NCBI GenBank assembly: GCA_002724215.1
Contig: PBOD01000101.1
Location: 32,166-69,789 of the forward strand
Source of the DNA: Gemmatimonadota bacterium
GTDB lineage: Bacteria; Latescibacterota; UBA2968; UBA8231
Direction: 5' to 3'
DNA length: 37,624 nucleotides
Below are positions 22,531-30,188 of the stretch, one piece after another. How positions within the stretch are numbered: position 1 is the first letter of the stretch; each line of letters starts with the position of its first letter. The position numbers and the translations under genes were made by a program. Under the pieces are notes generated by a model. It saw nothing but the letters and a program-made list of their open reading frames with translations. It was not told the DNA's origin and ran no database searches.

Positions 22531-23364
22531 TTATGACCAGACGAAAATCTCTTCGCGGTCTGCGGCCATCGCGCAAAAGAAAGCCAGCACTACGCGCGGC
22601 GTTGCGCGCGCGACGGGGGGCACCGCGTGGATGTTTTCGGTATAGAAGAAGTAGAGGTCGCCTGGCTCGAGTAGCACTTGAGCACAGGCGATTTTTTGTG
22701 CCTGGACGTATTCATCCCACTGCCCAGCGCGGACCAGGGCGTCGATTTCGTCGTCGGCGTAGCAATCGTAGATGAAGGGTTCGCCGTCGGGTTCGGCGCT
22801 CTGCATGCAGAGGATGCCGGCGAACTGGTGGTCGAATTGGGCGGCGGCGTAGTGCGAGCGCTCGCCCGAGCGGCGAGCCAGCGAATCGTAGTGGGCGCGG
22901 TGGCCCTCGTCGCCGTGGTAAATGCGGAAGATGGCCGGGCCATAGCGGCGGCCGTCGGGCTCGCAGGCGGTGTGAACCTCTTTGTCGGGCGCCAGTTTTT
23001 GCAGGGCGTTGTACATAGTTGCGACGGGGTCGGCGAAGCCGTCGAAGAGATGGGAGAAAAGCTGGTGGGTGCGCGCGGCATGGGCGAAAAAGGCGTCCGG
23101 GTCGGCGCCGGTCCGCCCCATGCTGGTGCCGAGGTCGAGATAGGAGCCGCCGCTGAGCTGGCTCTCTTGATCGACGGTGTCGCGGCTGAAATAGCCGCGC
23201 TCGGCAAAGCGCTGCATCAGCCCGGTGGCGTGCTCGGACGGGTAGGCATTGCGCAGGACCAGGGCGGGTATCTGGCGCTGGGCCAGGGCTTCCAGGGGCC
23301 GCGGGTAGCGCGCGAGGATCTGGTCGAGATCGGCCTCGAAGGGCTGCCAGTGAGTGGTCGTCAT
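22531..23364 (-). CDS. 2-oxoglutarate/Fe(II)-dependent oxygenase-like protein
   Basis: 277-aa protein that is not a typical PhyH but shows the same double-stranded beta-helix logic: H158-x-D160 (AHYDSL), a distal histidine H246 (NIHAVPP) and R257 as probable 2-oxoglutarate anchor, spaced as in the superfamily. The N-terminal 120 residues are helical. An EPGDLYFFY strand (233-241) precedes the distal histidine, as in cupin-like oxygenases. First gene of the nine-gene minus-strand operon. Its ATG has no Shine-Dalgarno, and the -10 box of the putative promoter ends 7 nt before it, so the message may be leaderless. Substrate unknown; chlorinating or hydroxylating relatives exist, but the Asp ligand here argues for hydroxylation rather than halogenation. 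Confidence 0.8.
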   Translation of the reverse strand: MTTTHWQPFEADLDQILARYPRPLEALAQRQIPALVLRNAYPSEHATGLMQRFAERGYFSRDTVDQESQLSGGSYLDLGTSMGRTGADPDAFFAHAARTHQLFSHLFDGFADPVATMYNALQKLAPDKEVHTACEPDGRRYGPAIFRIYHGDEGHRAHYDSLARRSGERSHYAAAQFDHQFAGILCMQSAEPDGEPFIYDCYADDEIDALVRAGQWDEYVQAQKIACAQVLLEPGDLYFFYTENIHAVPPVARATPRVVLAFFCAMAADREEIFVWS

Positions 23365-23371
23365 GGACTAT

Positions 23372-23400
23372 AGTATTGGCAAGATGCGCGGGCTGGGCAA
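23372..23400 (-). promoter_or_regulatory. Putative promoter of the nine-gene oxygenase operon
   Basis: On the minus strand TTGCCC (23400-23395) and AATACT (23377-23372) are separated by 17 nt. Only 7 nt lie between the -10 box and the ATG at 23364, so transcription would start at or one base from the start codon. An alternative -10, TATAGT, overlaps this spacer. Confidence 0.45.
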
Positions 23401-23480
23401 GCGGTTATCTGATTTGGAGCAACACTAAAGCATTTGCGGCTGCGGCAGCGTCTGCTGGGGGCGTGGATGCTTCGGGCGCG

Positions 23481-25997
23481 TTAGTCGCGGGGCCAGTGGG
23501 CGTCGAGCAGGCGGCGGGCGGCGTCGGTGTCGGTCTGCGCCAGGTAGGTTTTTACCTGAGCGCGGACCCGGTCGTCGGTGCCGTGTAAGGCGCCGGTGAG
23601 AATGCGCTCGTAGAGGCCGAGCGCCTCGTCCGTCCGTCCCTTTTCCTGGTAGAGGCGGCCGAGGAACAGGTGGGCGTAGACATGGTCGATGCCCAGCTCG
23701 ACGGCTCTGCCCAGATCCTCAAGCGCGGCCTCGGATTGGCCGCGCTCGAGCGCCAGACTGCCCAGCTTGAAGTAGTTTTCGGGATCGGTGGGAGCGAGTT
23801 CGGTGGCGCGGCGCAGCGCCTGTGCCGCCTCGTCGGGGCGACCCATCGCGTGCAGGACCACGCCGAGGTCGTGTTGGGGGGGCGCGTGGTACGGGTCGAG
23901 GCGGATGGCTTCGCGGTAGGCGGCTGCCGCTGCGGGGCGGTTGCCAGTGCGGAAGTAGAGCGTGCCGAGGTTGGCGTGATCCAGAGCGACGGCCTGGCCG
24001 AGGCCGATGATCTTTTCGAGGCTGGCGAAGGCGGTCTGGTGGTGGCCGGCGCGGCTGGCCAGGCGCGCCAGACCGCGGTGACCGGCTATGTGATTGGCGT
24101 CGAGGGCTAGGCTCTGGCGATAGGCCCTTTGCGCCGGTGCGGGCTCGCCGGCCTCCTCGTGGCATTCTCCCAACAGGGCGTAGAGGTCGGCGCTGGGCCG
24201 GGCGGCGAGCGCCTCTTCGCAGGCGGCAATCGCTTCCCGAAAGCGACCGTCGAGCTGCAGGGCCATAATCGCGGCGTAGGCGACGCCACTGTCGCTGGCA
24301 TCGGCGTCCTGGGCCTGGTGCAACAGCGCGGCGGCTGCTCCGGCCTGGCCCTGCTTGTAGCGGATCGCGCCGAGCCGCTTGAGCGCCTTGACGTGGTCGG
24401 GGGCGAAGACCAGAGCGTGCTGGTAGGCGGCGATGGCGCGGTCGAGGTAGAGGGAATCGCTGTGCGATTGGTAGATGCCCTCGTAGCCCAGGCCCAGATT
24501 GGTGTAGACGTGGGATAGCGCGACACTGGCCCTGGCGTGGCCTTGCAGCGCCTCGAGGCGCGGTTGTTCGGCGAAGCCGGGCAGCAGCGAGCGGTAGGCG
24601 AGGTCGTAGATCTGCAGATAGGCGTTTTGCGGGAAGCGCGCCAGCCCGTCTTCGAGGACAGCGACCGTCTCGAAGGGATGGCGCATTAGGGCCATTGAGA
24701 GCCGGACGTAGGCGTCCTCGAGATTGATCAATTCGGGTGCGCGCGTCATGGCCTGGCGCAATTGCGCGGCGCCGGTGCTGTCGTCTGCGGCCGAGAGATA
24801 GGTGCGGCCCGAGTTGTAGTAGGTCAGCGCCTCGGCCCGGTGCAGCGCGCGATAGGAGCTAAAGGCCAGGGCGAGGATGGCGAGTGCCAGCGCGAGTTGG
24901 CGGCCGCCGGGCAGGGCGTGCGCGCCCCGGCGCAGTCCCCAGGCCATCAGCAGCGCGGTGCCGGCGCTGGGAAAGTAGAGATAGCGCGACGGACCGACCG
25001 GCAGGGCGACGATGCTTTCTTCGGTGAGCAGGACGAAGGGCACCAGGAAGAACAGCGTCCAGCCGGCCCATAGCGCGGCGGGGGCTGGTCGGCGCCAGAT
25101 AATCAGCGCGAGGGCGGCGACGACCAGCGCGCCGGCGGCGTATTCCCAGCTAGCGCGCTGGTGTTGTGGCCAGGTTATCCAGTGCGCGGTGGTCAGCAGG
25201 CGGCCGGCCAAAAAGAGCGTCGAGCGCAAGATGCCCGCTATCAGCTCCCACAGCCCGGCGACCGAAAAGAAATCGAGCGCCTCCCAGGTGCTGGTGCGTT
25301 TGGCGGTGAAGTGGAGAATCAGGGCCAGGGCGGGGGCGAGCAAGGCGGCGAAGGGGATCAGTTCGCGCGCGGCGCGGCGCGGGCTGTGGCCCCGCAGCCA
25401 GGCGAGGTAGCAGCAGAAGGGCCAGGCCATCAGACTGGCCAGATGGCTGAAGGCGCCCAGGATCAGGCTGGCGTAGCAGGCGGCGAGCCAGTGCGGGCGC
25501 TGGGTGTCGCCGTAGCGCAGATAGGACAAAACTGCAGCGAGGGCCAGCGCGAAGGCGAGGATGTAGTTAAAGCCGGAGAGCCAGTGGATGGCGCGGAAGT
25601 GGGCGACGTTGAGCAGGAAGAGCAGTCCGCCGAGCAGGCCGAGCTCGATATCGGCACCAGCGCGAACGAATAAGTACGCCAACAGCAGGCTGGCCAGAAA
25701 GTGCAGGGCGACGACCAGCAGATGGAAGGCGGCCGGGTCGGGGCCGAAGGCCAGGTGGAAAAGCCACATGGCAAATTCGTGCAGCAGGCGGCCGGAAGCC
25801 TGTTCTTTTTCGGGCGAAAAGAAATAGCCGAAGTCGGCGCTGACTTTTGCATTGTCGCGGAAGGTTTCGAAGTCGTGGGTTTCGAGCAGGTGGAAGCGCA
25901 GGTTGCCGAAGCAGGCCCAGGTCAAAACGGCCATCAACAGGGCGTAGGCGGCCCAGGTGCGGGGCGTAGAGGGCAGGTTGAAAAGGGTCGCGGGCAT
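23481..25997 (-). CDS. Membrane protein with C-terminal TPR repeats (GT-C-like)
   Basis: 838-aa protein in two parts. Residues 1 to about 385 hold roughly ten hydrophobic helices with a large early extracytoplasmic loop (about 30-75, containing ETHDFETFRD), the layout of GT-C polyprenyl-phosphate-sugar transferases and of the many membrane/TPR proteins in environmental genomes. Residues about 390-830 are a long run of 34-residue TPR units (for example GRPDEAAQALRRATELAPTD and similar copies), probably more than ten. A glycosyltransferase or a scaffold at the inner membrane is plausible, but no catalytic acidic pair is certain. It is a single-gene unit, divergent from the enolase-superfamily gene and 117 nt upstream of the oxygenase operon, which runs in the same direction. 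No clear Shine-Dalgarno precedes the ATG. Confidence 0.75.
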   Translation of the reverse strand: MPATLFNLPSTPRTWAAYALLMAVLTWACFGNLRFHLLETHDFETFRDNAKVSADFGYFFSPEKEQASGRLLHEFAMWLFHLAFGPDPAAFHLLVVALHFLASLLLAYLFVRAGADIELGLLGGLLFLLNVAHFRAIHWLSGFNYILAFALALAAVLSYLRYGDTQRPHWLAACYASLILGAFSHLASLMAWPFCCYLAWLRGHSPRRAARELIPFAALLAPALALILHFTAKRTSTWEALDFFSVAGLWELIAGILRSTLFLAGRLLTTAHWITWPQHQRASWEYAAGALVVAALALIIWRRPAPAALWAGWTLFFLVPFVLLTEESIVALPVGPSRYLYFPSAGTALLMAWGLRRGAHALPGGRQLALALAILALAFSSYRALHRAEALTYYNSGRTYLSAADDSTGAAQLRQAMTRAPELINLEDAYVRLSMALMRHPFETVAVLEDGLARFPQNAYLQIYDLAYRSLLPGFAEQPRLEALQGHARASVALSHVYTNLGLGYEGIYQSHSDSLYLDRAIAAYQHALVFAPDHVKALKRLGAIRYKQGQAGAAAALLHQAQDADASDSGVAYAAIMALQLDGRFREAIAACEEALAARPSADLYALLGECHEEAGEPAPAQRAYRQSLALDANHIAGHRGLARLASRAGHHQTAFASLEKIIGLGQAVALDHANLGTLYFRTGNRPAAAAAYREAIRLDPYHAPPQHDLGVVLHAMGRPDEAAQALRRATELAPTDPENYFKLGSLALERGQSEAALEDLGRAVELGIDHVYAHLFLGRLYQEKGRTDEALGLYERILTGALHGTDDRVRAQVKTYLAQTDTDAARRLLDAHWPRD

Positions 25998-26072
25998 AGG
26001 TTTTTTGCGGGCCGGCAGGGGCTGCGGGGAAAGATCGGCCAGGGGTCGCGAAGACGCAAGCTATGGTGTCCC

Positions 26073-26100
26073 TTGCGCGGCGATCGGGTGCTTCTATTAT
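26073..26100 (+). promoter_or_regulatory. Possible promoter of the enolase-superfamily gene
   Basis: TTGCGC (26073-26078), 16-nt spacer, TATTAT (26095-26100) in the divergent intergenic region. The predicted leader is about 34 nt. Confidence 0.4.
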
Positions 26101-26140
26101 ATTCACGTTCGCATTTAGCCCTTAGCCAGGTGTCCGCGCC

Positions 26141-27412
26141 ATGAAAATCGTTCGCGCCGAGCGCATTGCTCTCAATTTGCCCTTCTATCACCGCCGCGTA
26201 TCCCACGCCATGCATCGCGCCTCGACCCATGGCGAGCGCGTGTGGGTTGTGCGGCTGGAAGCCGACAATGGTCTGGTCGGCTGGGGCGATGATCTGGGCT
26301 GGGACGAATACTGGGATTTCGGCGGCGCGCCGCCGCCGCGGCCGGCAGTTGATCACTTGATCGGGCGCAATCCGGTGGCGGTGATGTTCGACGACGGGCT
26401 GGGCTTCGCGGCGCAGGTGGCGGTGTTAGACCTGGTCGCCCGGGACAATGGCGTGCCGGTCCACGCGCTGCTGGGACAGAAGGTGCGCGACCGGTGCCCG
26501 ATTTCGTGGTGGGATATCGACATGCCGCCCGCCGACTGGGCGGCCGAGGCGAGGGAATCGGTCGTGCGCGGGTATGCGTCGTTCAAGATGAAGGCGCGAC
26601 CGTGGCGCGATATTTTCGCCCAGGTCGAGGCGGCGGCTGCGGTGGTGCCCGGCGATTACAAATTCGATATCGATTTCAACGGTTTCCTGCTCGACCAGGC
26701 GCGGTCTGAGATTTGCCTGGCGGCGCTGGACGGGCACCGCAATGTCGGGATGTACGAAACGCCCTTCGCGCTGGCTGCTGATCTAGACGGCGCCCGGCTC
26801 CTGCGCGAGCGCGCGGTCAAGCCGCTAATTGAGCACTTCAGCGATACGGTGTGGGCGGCGGATTGTTGCGACGGCTTCGTCGTATTGGGTGGGGTGGAGA
26901 AAATGCGTCGCGATGCAGCGCTGGCTGCGGCGCATAACAAACCGTTCTGGCTGCAGTTGGTGGGCACGGGGATTACCACGGCGTTTACCGTGCAGTTGGG
27001 TTCGGTGCTGAGCCACGCGCAGTTGCCCTATATCACCTGTCACGAGTTGTGGAAGCACGATCTGCTCAAAAAGCGCCTGGACGTTGTGGACGGTTATATT
27101 GCGGTGTCGGACCAGCCCGGTCTGGGCATTGCCGTCGATGAAAAGGCGATCGAGAAATACCGCGTCGACGAGTGCGAGCCGTCGCCCAAAAGGCTCTATC
27201 GCGAAAAAAAGCGCATCCTGCGAGTGCAATGGCCCGGTGTCGCCGGCAAGAAGCGCGTGTGGGAGTTCACTACAGAGGCCAACTACCAGCGGTCCTTTTA
27301 CGCCGGCAATATCCCGCCCTTTGAGCGCGGGGTCGAGCTGGAGATCGTCGAGGGCGACAGGAGCGCGGCGTTTAAGAGGCGGCATGCGCAGCTGGTGGCG
27401 CAGGGGCGCTAA
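26141..27412 (+). CDS. Mandelate racemase/muconate-lactonizing enzyme family protein
   Basis: 423-aa enolase-superfamily enzyme. The N-terminal capping domain (1-120) is followed by the barrel with the KxK motif K149-M-K151, where the second lysine is the usual catalytic base, and metal ligands D178 (FDIDFN), E206 (MYETP) and probably E231 (LIEHFSD). The HELWKH block (301-306) may supply the general acid/base on the other face. Family members racemise, epimerise or dehydrate 2-hydroxyacids such as sugar acids. About 60 extra C-terminal residues (after about 355) with KRLYREKKRILR are longer than in typical members. It is monocistronic, with a candidate promoter upstream and a convergent SDR gene downstream. 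An acid-sugar dehydratase is a reasonable guess but unproven. Confidence 0.88.
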   Translation: MKIVRAERIALNLPFYHRRVSHAMHRASTHGERVWVVRLEADNGLVGWGDDLGWDEYWDFGGAPPPRPAVDHLIGRNPVAVMFDDGLGFAAQVAVLDLVARDNGVPVHALLGQKVRDRCPISWWDIDMPPADWAAEARESVVRGYASFKMKARPWRDIFAQVEAAAAVVPGDYKFDIDFNGFLLDQARSEICLAALDGHRNVGMYETPFALAADLDGARLLRERAVKPLIEHFSDTVWAADCCDGFVVLGGVEKMRRDAALAAAHNKPFWLQLVGTGITTAFTVQLGSVLSHAQLPYITCHELWKHDLLKKRLDVVDGYIAVSDQPGLGIAVDEKAIEKYRVDECEPSPKRLYREKKRILRVQWPGVAGKKRVWEFTTEANYQRSFYAGNIPPFERGVELEIVEGDRSAAFKRRHAQLVAQGR

Positions 27413-27436
27413 AATAGCGTAGATCGGGGTGCGCTT

Positions 27437-27556
27437 CTACCGCAGCGCGCCTCCCCAAGACGATCGCTCGACCAGTTGCCACTGTAGTTTTACCCGCCCG
27501 TCCCGTGTTTCAGGTTGTATTCCACGCCTTCTTTCTTCCGTTAACTGATTTAGCTG
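27437..27556 (-). pseudogene. Possible remnant of a LacI/GalR-type regulator C-terminus
   Basis: A minus-strand frame without a start, ending at TAG 27437, encodes QLNQLTEERRRG, then ETRDGRVKLQWQLVERSS and WGGALR. The VxLxxxLVxRxS ending is like the last strand of LacI-family effector domains. The frame uses codons unusual for this window (AGA, AGG, ATA, CTA, TTA). It begins within the end of the SDR gene in another frame, so nothing upstream of it survives. I read it as a decayed 3' end; a chance match over about 39 residues is possible. Confidence 0.35.
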
Positions 27557-28383
27557 AGACCAACCTGTTCAGTGGGCGCGCCGGGCTGGCCTGGATGGGT
27601 GCCGCCGGCGTTCTTGGCGAGGTTGCCGCCGTCGAGGGGCACCAGGGCGCCGGTGATCCAGGCCGAGGCATCCGAGGCCAGGAATATGGCTACGCCCTTG
27701 ATGTCGTTGGAGTCGCCGATGCGGCCCATGGGGATGCCGCGCAGGTAGGTCTCGCCGAGCCCGGGGTCGGCGGCGATGCGCCTTTCGAGCTCCTCGTTCA
27801 TGAGCTGGGCGCAGACGATGGCATTGACGCGCACGCCGAGGGCGGCCCATTCGGTGCTGAGCTCGCGGGTCATCTGCGCGGCGCCGCCCATGCCGATGCT
27901 ATAAGCTAGGTGGCTGCGGCCGAGGGCGTTGATGCCGGCGATCGAGACGATATTGATGATGCTGCCGCCGCGCTTGCTGTCGATCATGCGGCGGGCGGCT
28001 TCCTGGCAGGAGACAAGGCGGCCGACGAGCAGGTTGTGCAGGGTGTAGGCCATGTCGTCGGGCGTGACCTCGAGCGGGGTGTTGCGGCGGGCGGCGCCGG
28101 CGACATTGCCGACGATGTCGATCTGGCCGAATTCGGCGTCTACTCGCTCGTAGAGGGCGCGAATCTGATCGGGTTGCGACATGTCGCAGGTTATGGGGAG
28201 GGCGCGGTTGCCGAGGGCTGCGAGTTCGCTGGCAGTGGCGGCGTTGCCTGCGGGGTTGATGTCGGCTAAGACTACGTGGGCGCCGGCTTCGGCGAAGGCG
28301 GTGGCCATGGCTTTGCCCAGGCCGCTGGCGGCGCCGGAGACCAGGGCTACTCGGTTGGCGAGGTCGAAGAGGGGGTGTGACAT
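27550..28383 (-). CDS. Short-chain dehydrogenase/reductase family protein, catalytic Lys replaced
   Basis: 277-aa classical SDR. The cofactor motif GAASGLG (17-23) is intact, D41 after strand two points to NAD(H), and the NNAG block reads NVAG (93-96). S147 and Y161 of the active site are present, but the YxxxK motif reads Y161-S-I-G-M165, so the catalytic lysine is methionine. Lysine lowers the tyrosine pKa and binds the nicotinamide ribose, so activity may be lost or altered. The C-terminal 20 residues after the usual DGGN end are Pro/Gly-rich and not SDR-like, perhaps read from sequence brought in by a rearrangement. It lies 180 nt downstream of the sulfatase gene behind a structured inverted repeat. 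Only a weak GGAG precedes the ATG. Confidence 0.88.
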   Translation of the reverse strand: MSHPLFDLANRVALVSGAASGLGKAMATAFAEAGAHVVLADINPAGNAATASELAALGNRALPITCDMSQPDQIRALYERVDAEFGQIDIVGNVAGAARRNTPLEVTPDDMAYTLHNLLVGRLVSCQEAARRMIDSKRGGSIINIVSIAGINALGRSHLAYSIGMGGAAQMTRELSTEWAALGVRVNAIVCAQLMNEELERRIAADPGLGETYLRGIPMGRIGDSNDIKGVAIFLASDASAWITGALVPLDGGNLAKNAGGTHPGQPGAPTEQVGLS

Positions 28384-28402
28384 TGGGGGCTCCGTGGGTG
28401 AC

Positions 28403-28506
28403 GGTCCGGCGGAGGGTCTCCCCTTCGCTCATGTCGCTGCACCCTGCGGGTGAGCGCGCTGCGCGGGTTTGGATCGCAATCTTGCGGTGAGTCCCTCCGA
28501 CGGACC
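28403..28506. repeat. 104-bp element with 14-bp inverted ends and internal hairpins
   Basis: GGTCCGGCGGAGGG (28403-28416) and CCCTCCGACGGACC (28493-28506) are inverted repeats with 13 of 14 matches. Inside are smaller pairings: CGCTCA (28426-28431) with TGAGCG (28451-28456) around a CACCC-TGC-GGGTG hairpin, a GCGC/GCGC pair and a CGCAA/TTGCG-type pair. It lies between the sulfatase and SDR genes, ending 20 nt before the SDR start on the minus strand. It could be a miniature inverted-repeat element or a structured RNA leader. No target duplication is obvious. Confidence 0.55.
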
Positions 28507-28564
28507 TTCGCAACTTCGGGAATATCTATCGGTAAATGATGGGAGGAAAATAGGGGAATGCGCG

Positions 28565-29884
28565 CTAGGGGCCAAGTTCCTGGATGAGCTGGTCGCAGCG
28601 GGTGCGGAGGGAGGCAAGCTGGTGAGAATGAGTTGGATCCGCCGCCAGATTGGTCGATTCGCAGGGATCGGCCCGCAGGTCGTAGAGGCATTCGTAGTCA
28701 TGCTGGTAGTAGCGGAAATACTTCCAGTCCCGAGTGCGGATGCCCTCGCTCTGGGGGATGCCGGGATGGGGGAAGTGGTGTTCGCAGAGGAAATCCTCGC
28801 GCCAGGGGGGCGTTTCGCCGTTGAGGAGGGGGGCCAGGCCGCGGCCCTGGTAGGTGCTGGGGATGGGGAGGCCGGCCAATTGCAGCAGGGTCGGAGCGAG
28901 GTCGATATTGAGGGCCAATTCGTCGCGGACCACGGCGTCTCGCGGCGCGCGGGGGTCGTAGATGAGCAGGGGGACGCGGAGGGTTTCTTCGTGCGGGAGC
29001 CAGCAGTCGCTGAGGCCGCGCTCGCCGTAGAACATGCCGTGGTCGGAGGTAAAGATGACAACGGTATTGTCGGCCCGGTCGTCGAGGGCGGCGAGGATGC
29101 GGCCGAGATTGCGGTCGATGCCGCTGATCATGCGGCAGAGGCCGCGCATACTGCGCTGGAATTTGTCCGGTGCGTCGTAGCGGAGATGCCAGCGGCGTCG
29201 GCTTTCGGATTCGCGCAGGAAAGGGGGCAGGGCGTCGAAATACGCGGGATCGGCATTGGCTGGGTCGGCAAAGATCGCGTCGGTGTAGAGCTCGTTCTCG
29301 TCCTCGGGCCAGATATACTGGCGGGGGTCGTCGTCTTGGGCGTGGGGGGCATTGAAGCTGATCGAGAGGCAGAAGGGCTCGCGGCAGCTTTGCAAATAGG
29401 CGATGGCCTTGTCGCCGGTCAGATCGGTGAGATGGCGGATATCGCCATTGGGTTGGGGGATTTCGTAGCCGTGTTCGGACCAGTGTTCGTAGTGGTCTAG
29501 GTGGTCGAACATCGCGGGGACGGTGGCGGCGGCGTCCTCGATCGAAACGATATCGCCGACGCCGCGCGATTCGATGCCGAGTTTGCCAATCAGGGCGGTG
29601 TGGTAGCCGGCGGCGTGTAAGAGGGCGGGATAACTCGCGAGGGCGAGGTCGGCGTGCAGGGGTGGGGCGTCGAAGGTGAACTGGTGGCGGCGCTCGTAGA
29701 GGCCGGTGAGAATGCTGGCGCGACTGGCCGAGCAGATGGGGGTGGTGGCGAAGGCGCGGCTAAAGCGGGTGCCGCGGCGGGCCAGGGCGTCTAGGTGGGG
29801 CGTGCGCAGCACGGGGTGGCCGGCGCAGCCGAGCAGGTCGTGGCGCTGGTTGTCGGTGAGGACGAAGAGGATATTGGGGGACAT
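28565..29884 (-). CDS. Sulfatase (FGE-dependent type I)
   Basis: 439-aa alkaline-phosphatase-superfamily sulfatase. D11-N12 near the N-terminus are metal ligands, and C51-S-A-S-R55 (ICSASRASILTG) is the C-x-A-x-R maturation motif where the cysteine becomes formylglycine, so the cell must have a formylglycine-generating enzyme; none is in this window. A FTSDHGMFYGE block near residue 280 supplies the second metal ligands D and H. No signal peptide is evident because the core strand starts at residue 3, which suggests a cytoplasmic enzyme acting on small sulfated sugars or metabolites. GGAGA lies about 7-8 nt before the ATG, within the 3' end of the 68-residue upstream gene, 3 nt after its stop. 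Sulfated polysaccharide or sulfate-ester use fits a marine-type habitat. Confidence 0.93.
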   Translation of the reverse strand: MSPNILFVLTDNQRHDLLGCAGHPVLRTPHLDALARRGTRFSRAFATTPICSASRASILTGLYERRHQFTFDAPPLHADLALASYPALLHAAGYHTALIGKLGIESRGVGDIVSIEDAAATVPAMFDHLDHYEHWSEHGYEIPQPNGDIRHLTDLTGDKAIAYLQSCREPFCLSISFNAPHAQDDDPRQYIWPEDENELYTDAIFADPANADPAYFDALPPFLRESESRRRWHLRYDAPDKFQRSMRGLCRMISGIDRNLGRILAALDDRADNTVVIFTSDHGMFYGERGLSDCWLPHEETLRVPLLIYDPRAPRDAVVRDELALNIDLAPTLLQLAGLPIPSTYQGRGLAPLLNGETPPWREDFLCEHHFPHPGIPQSEGIRTRDWKYFRYYQHDYECLYDLRADPCESTNLAADPTHSHQLASLRTRCDQLIQELGP

Positions 29885-29887
29885 CGC

Positions 29888-30094
29888 TTAGATCTCCGGC
29901 TGATGCGTCGCCAGGTTGGGCCGCTGCGCTATGTGACCGTAGACCTTGTTGCCGGAGGTGGCGGGCAGGCGGTCTGCGGCGTGGTCCAAGAGTATGGCGA
30001 TCTGCTGCGGCCATTCGTCGATGTGGTGGATCGGCCAGGGGCGGAAGATGGGGAGGTAGATCGACAGGTCGTCTGCAGCGGCATAGTGGGACAT
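29888..30094 (-). CDS. Small protein of unknown function (68 aa) ahead of the sulfatase
   Basis: I do not recognise this protein. It is supported as a gene by a strong GAGGAG about 10 nt before the ATG at 30094, a good upstream promoter candidate, and a 3-nt gap to the sulfatase gene, with whose ribosome-binding site it overlaps. The sequence is soluble and moderately hydrophobic with aromatic residues: LSIYLPIFRPWPIHH and EWPQQIAILLDHAADRL, a possible amphipathic helix, followed by a polar tail with histidines. No Cys, no signal peptide, no membrane segment. It may be a chaperone-like or regulatory partner of the sulfatase, or simply a leader peptide coupling its translation. Confidence 0.6.
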   Translation of the reverse strand: MSHYAAADDLSIYLPIFRPWPIHHIDEWPQQIAILLDHAADRLPATSGNKVYGHIAQRPNLATHQPEI

Positions 30095-30121
30095 GGCGTC
30101 GTCTCCTCGGGTATGGGCGAT

Positions 30122-30150
30122 AGTGTAGAAAATGCTGGGCATCTGGCCAA
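30122..30150 (-). promoter_or_regulatory. Putative promoter of the small protein-sulfatase operon
   Basis: Minus-strand TTGGCC (30150-30145), 17-nt spacer, TACACT (30127-30122). The predicted leader of about 20 nt contains the GAGGAG ribosome-binding site. It lies back to back with the promoter of the divergent SDR gene. Confidence 0.45.
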
Positions 30151-30151
30151 C

Positions 30152-30181
30152 TTGACCGCGGCGTGGGCGGCGGTCTATTTT
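30152..30181 (+). promoter_or_regulatory. Putative promoter of the seven-gene plus-strand operon
   Basis: TTGACC (30152-30157), 18-nt spacer, TATTTT (30176-30181). The ATG at 30189 follows 7 nt after the -10 box, so the mRNA would start essentially at the start codon, and there is no Shine-Dalgarno. Confidence 0.55.
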
Positions 30182-30188
30182 GCTGTGC

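Noticed and set aside
27426-27456. GC-rich hairpin after the enolase-superfamily gene as a terminator
   Set aside because: The stem is interrupted and followed by AAGACG rather than T residues, and it overlaps the LacI-like remnant.
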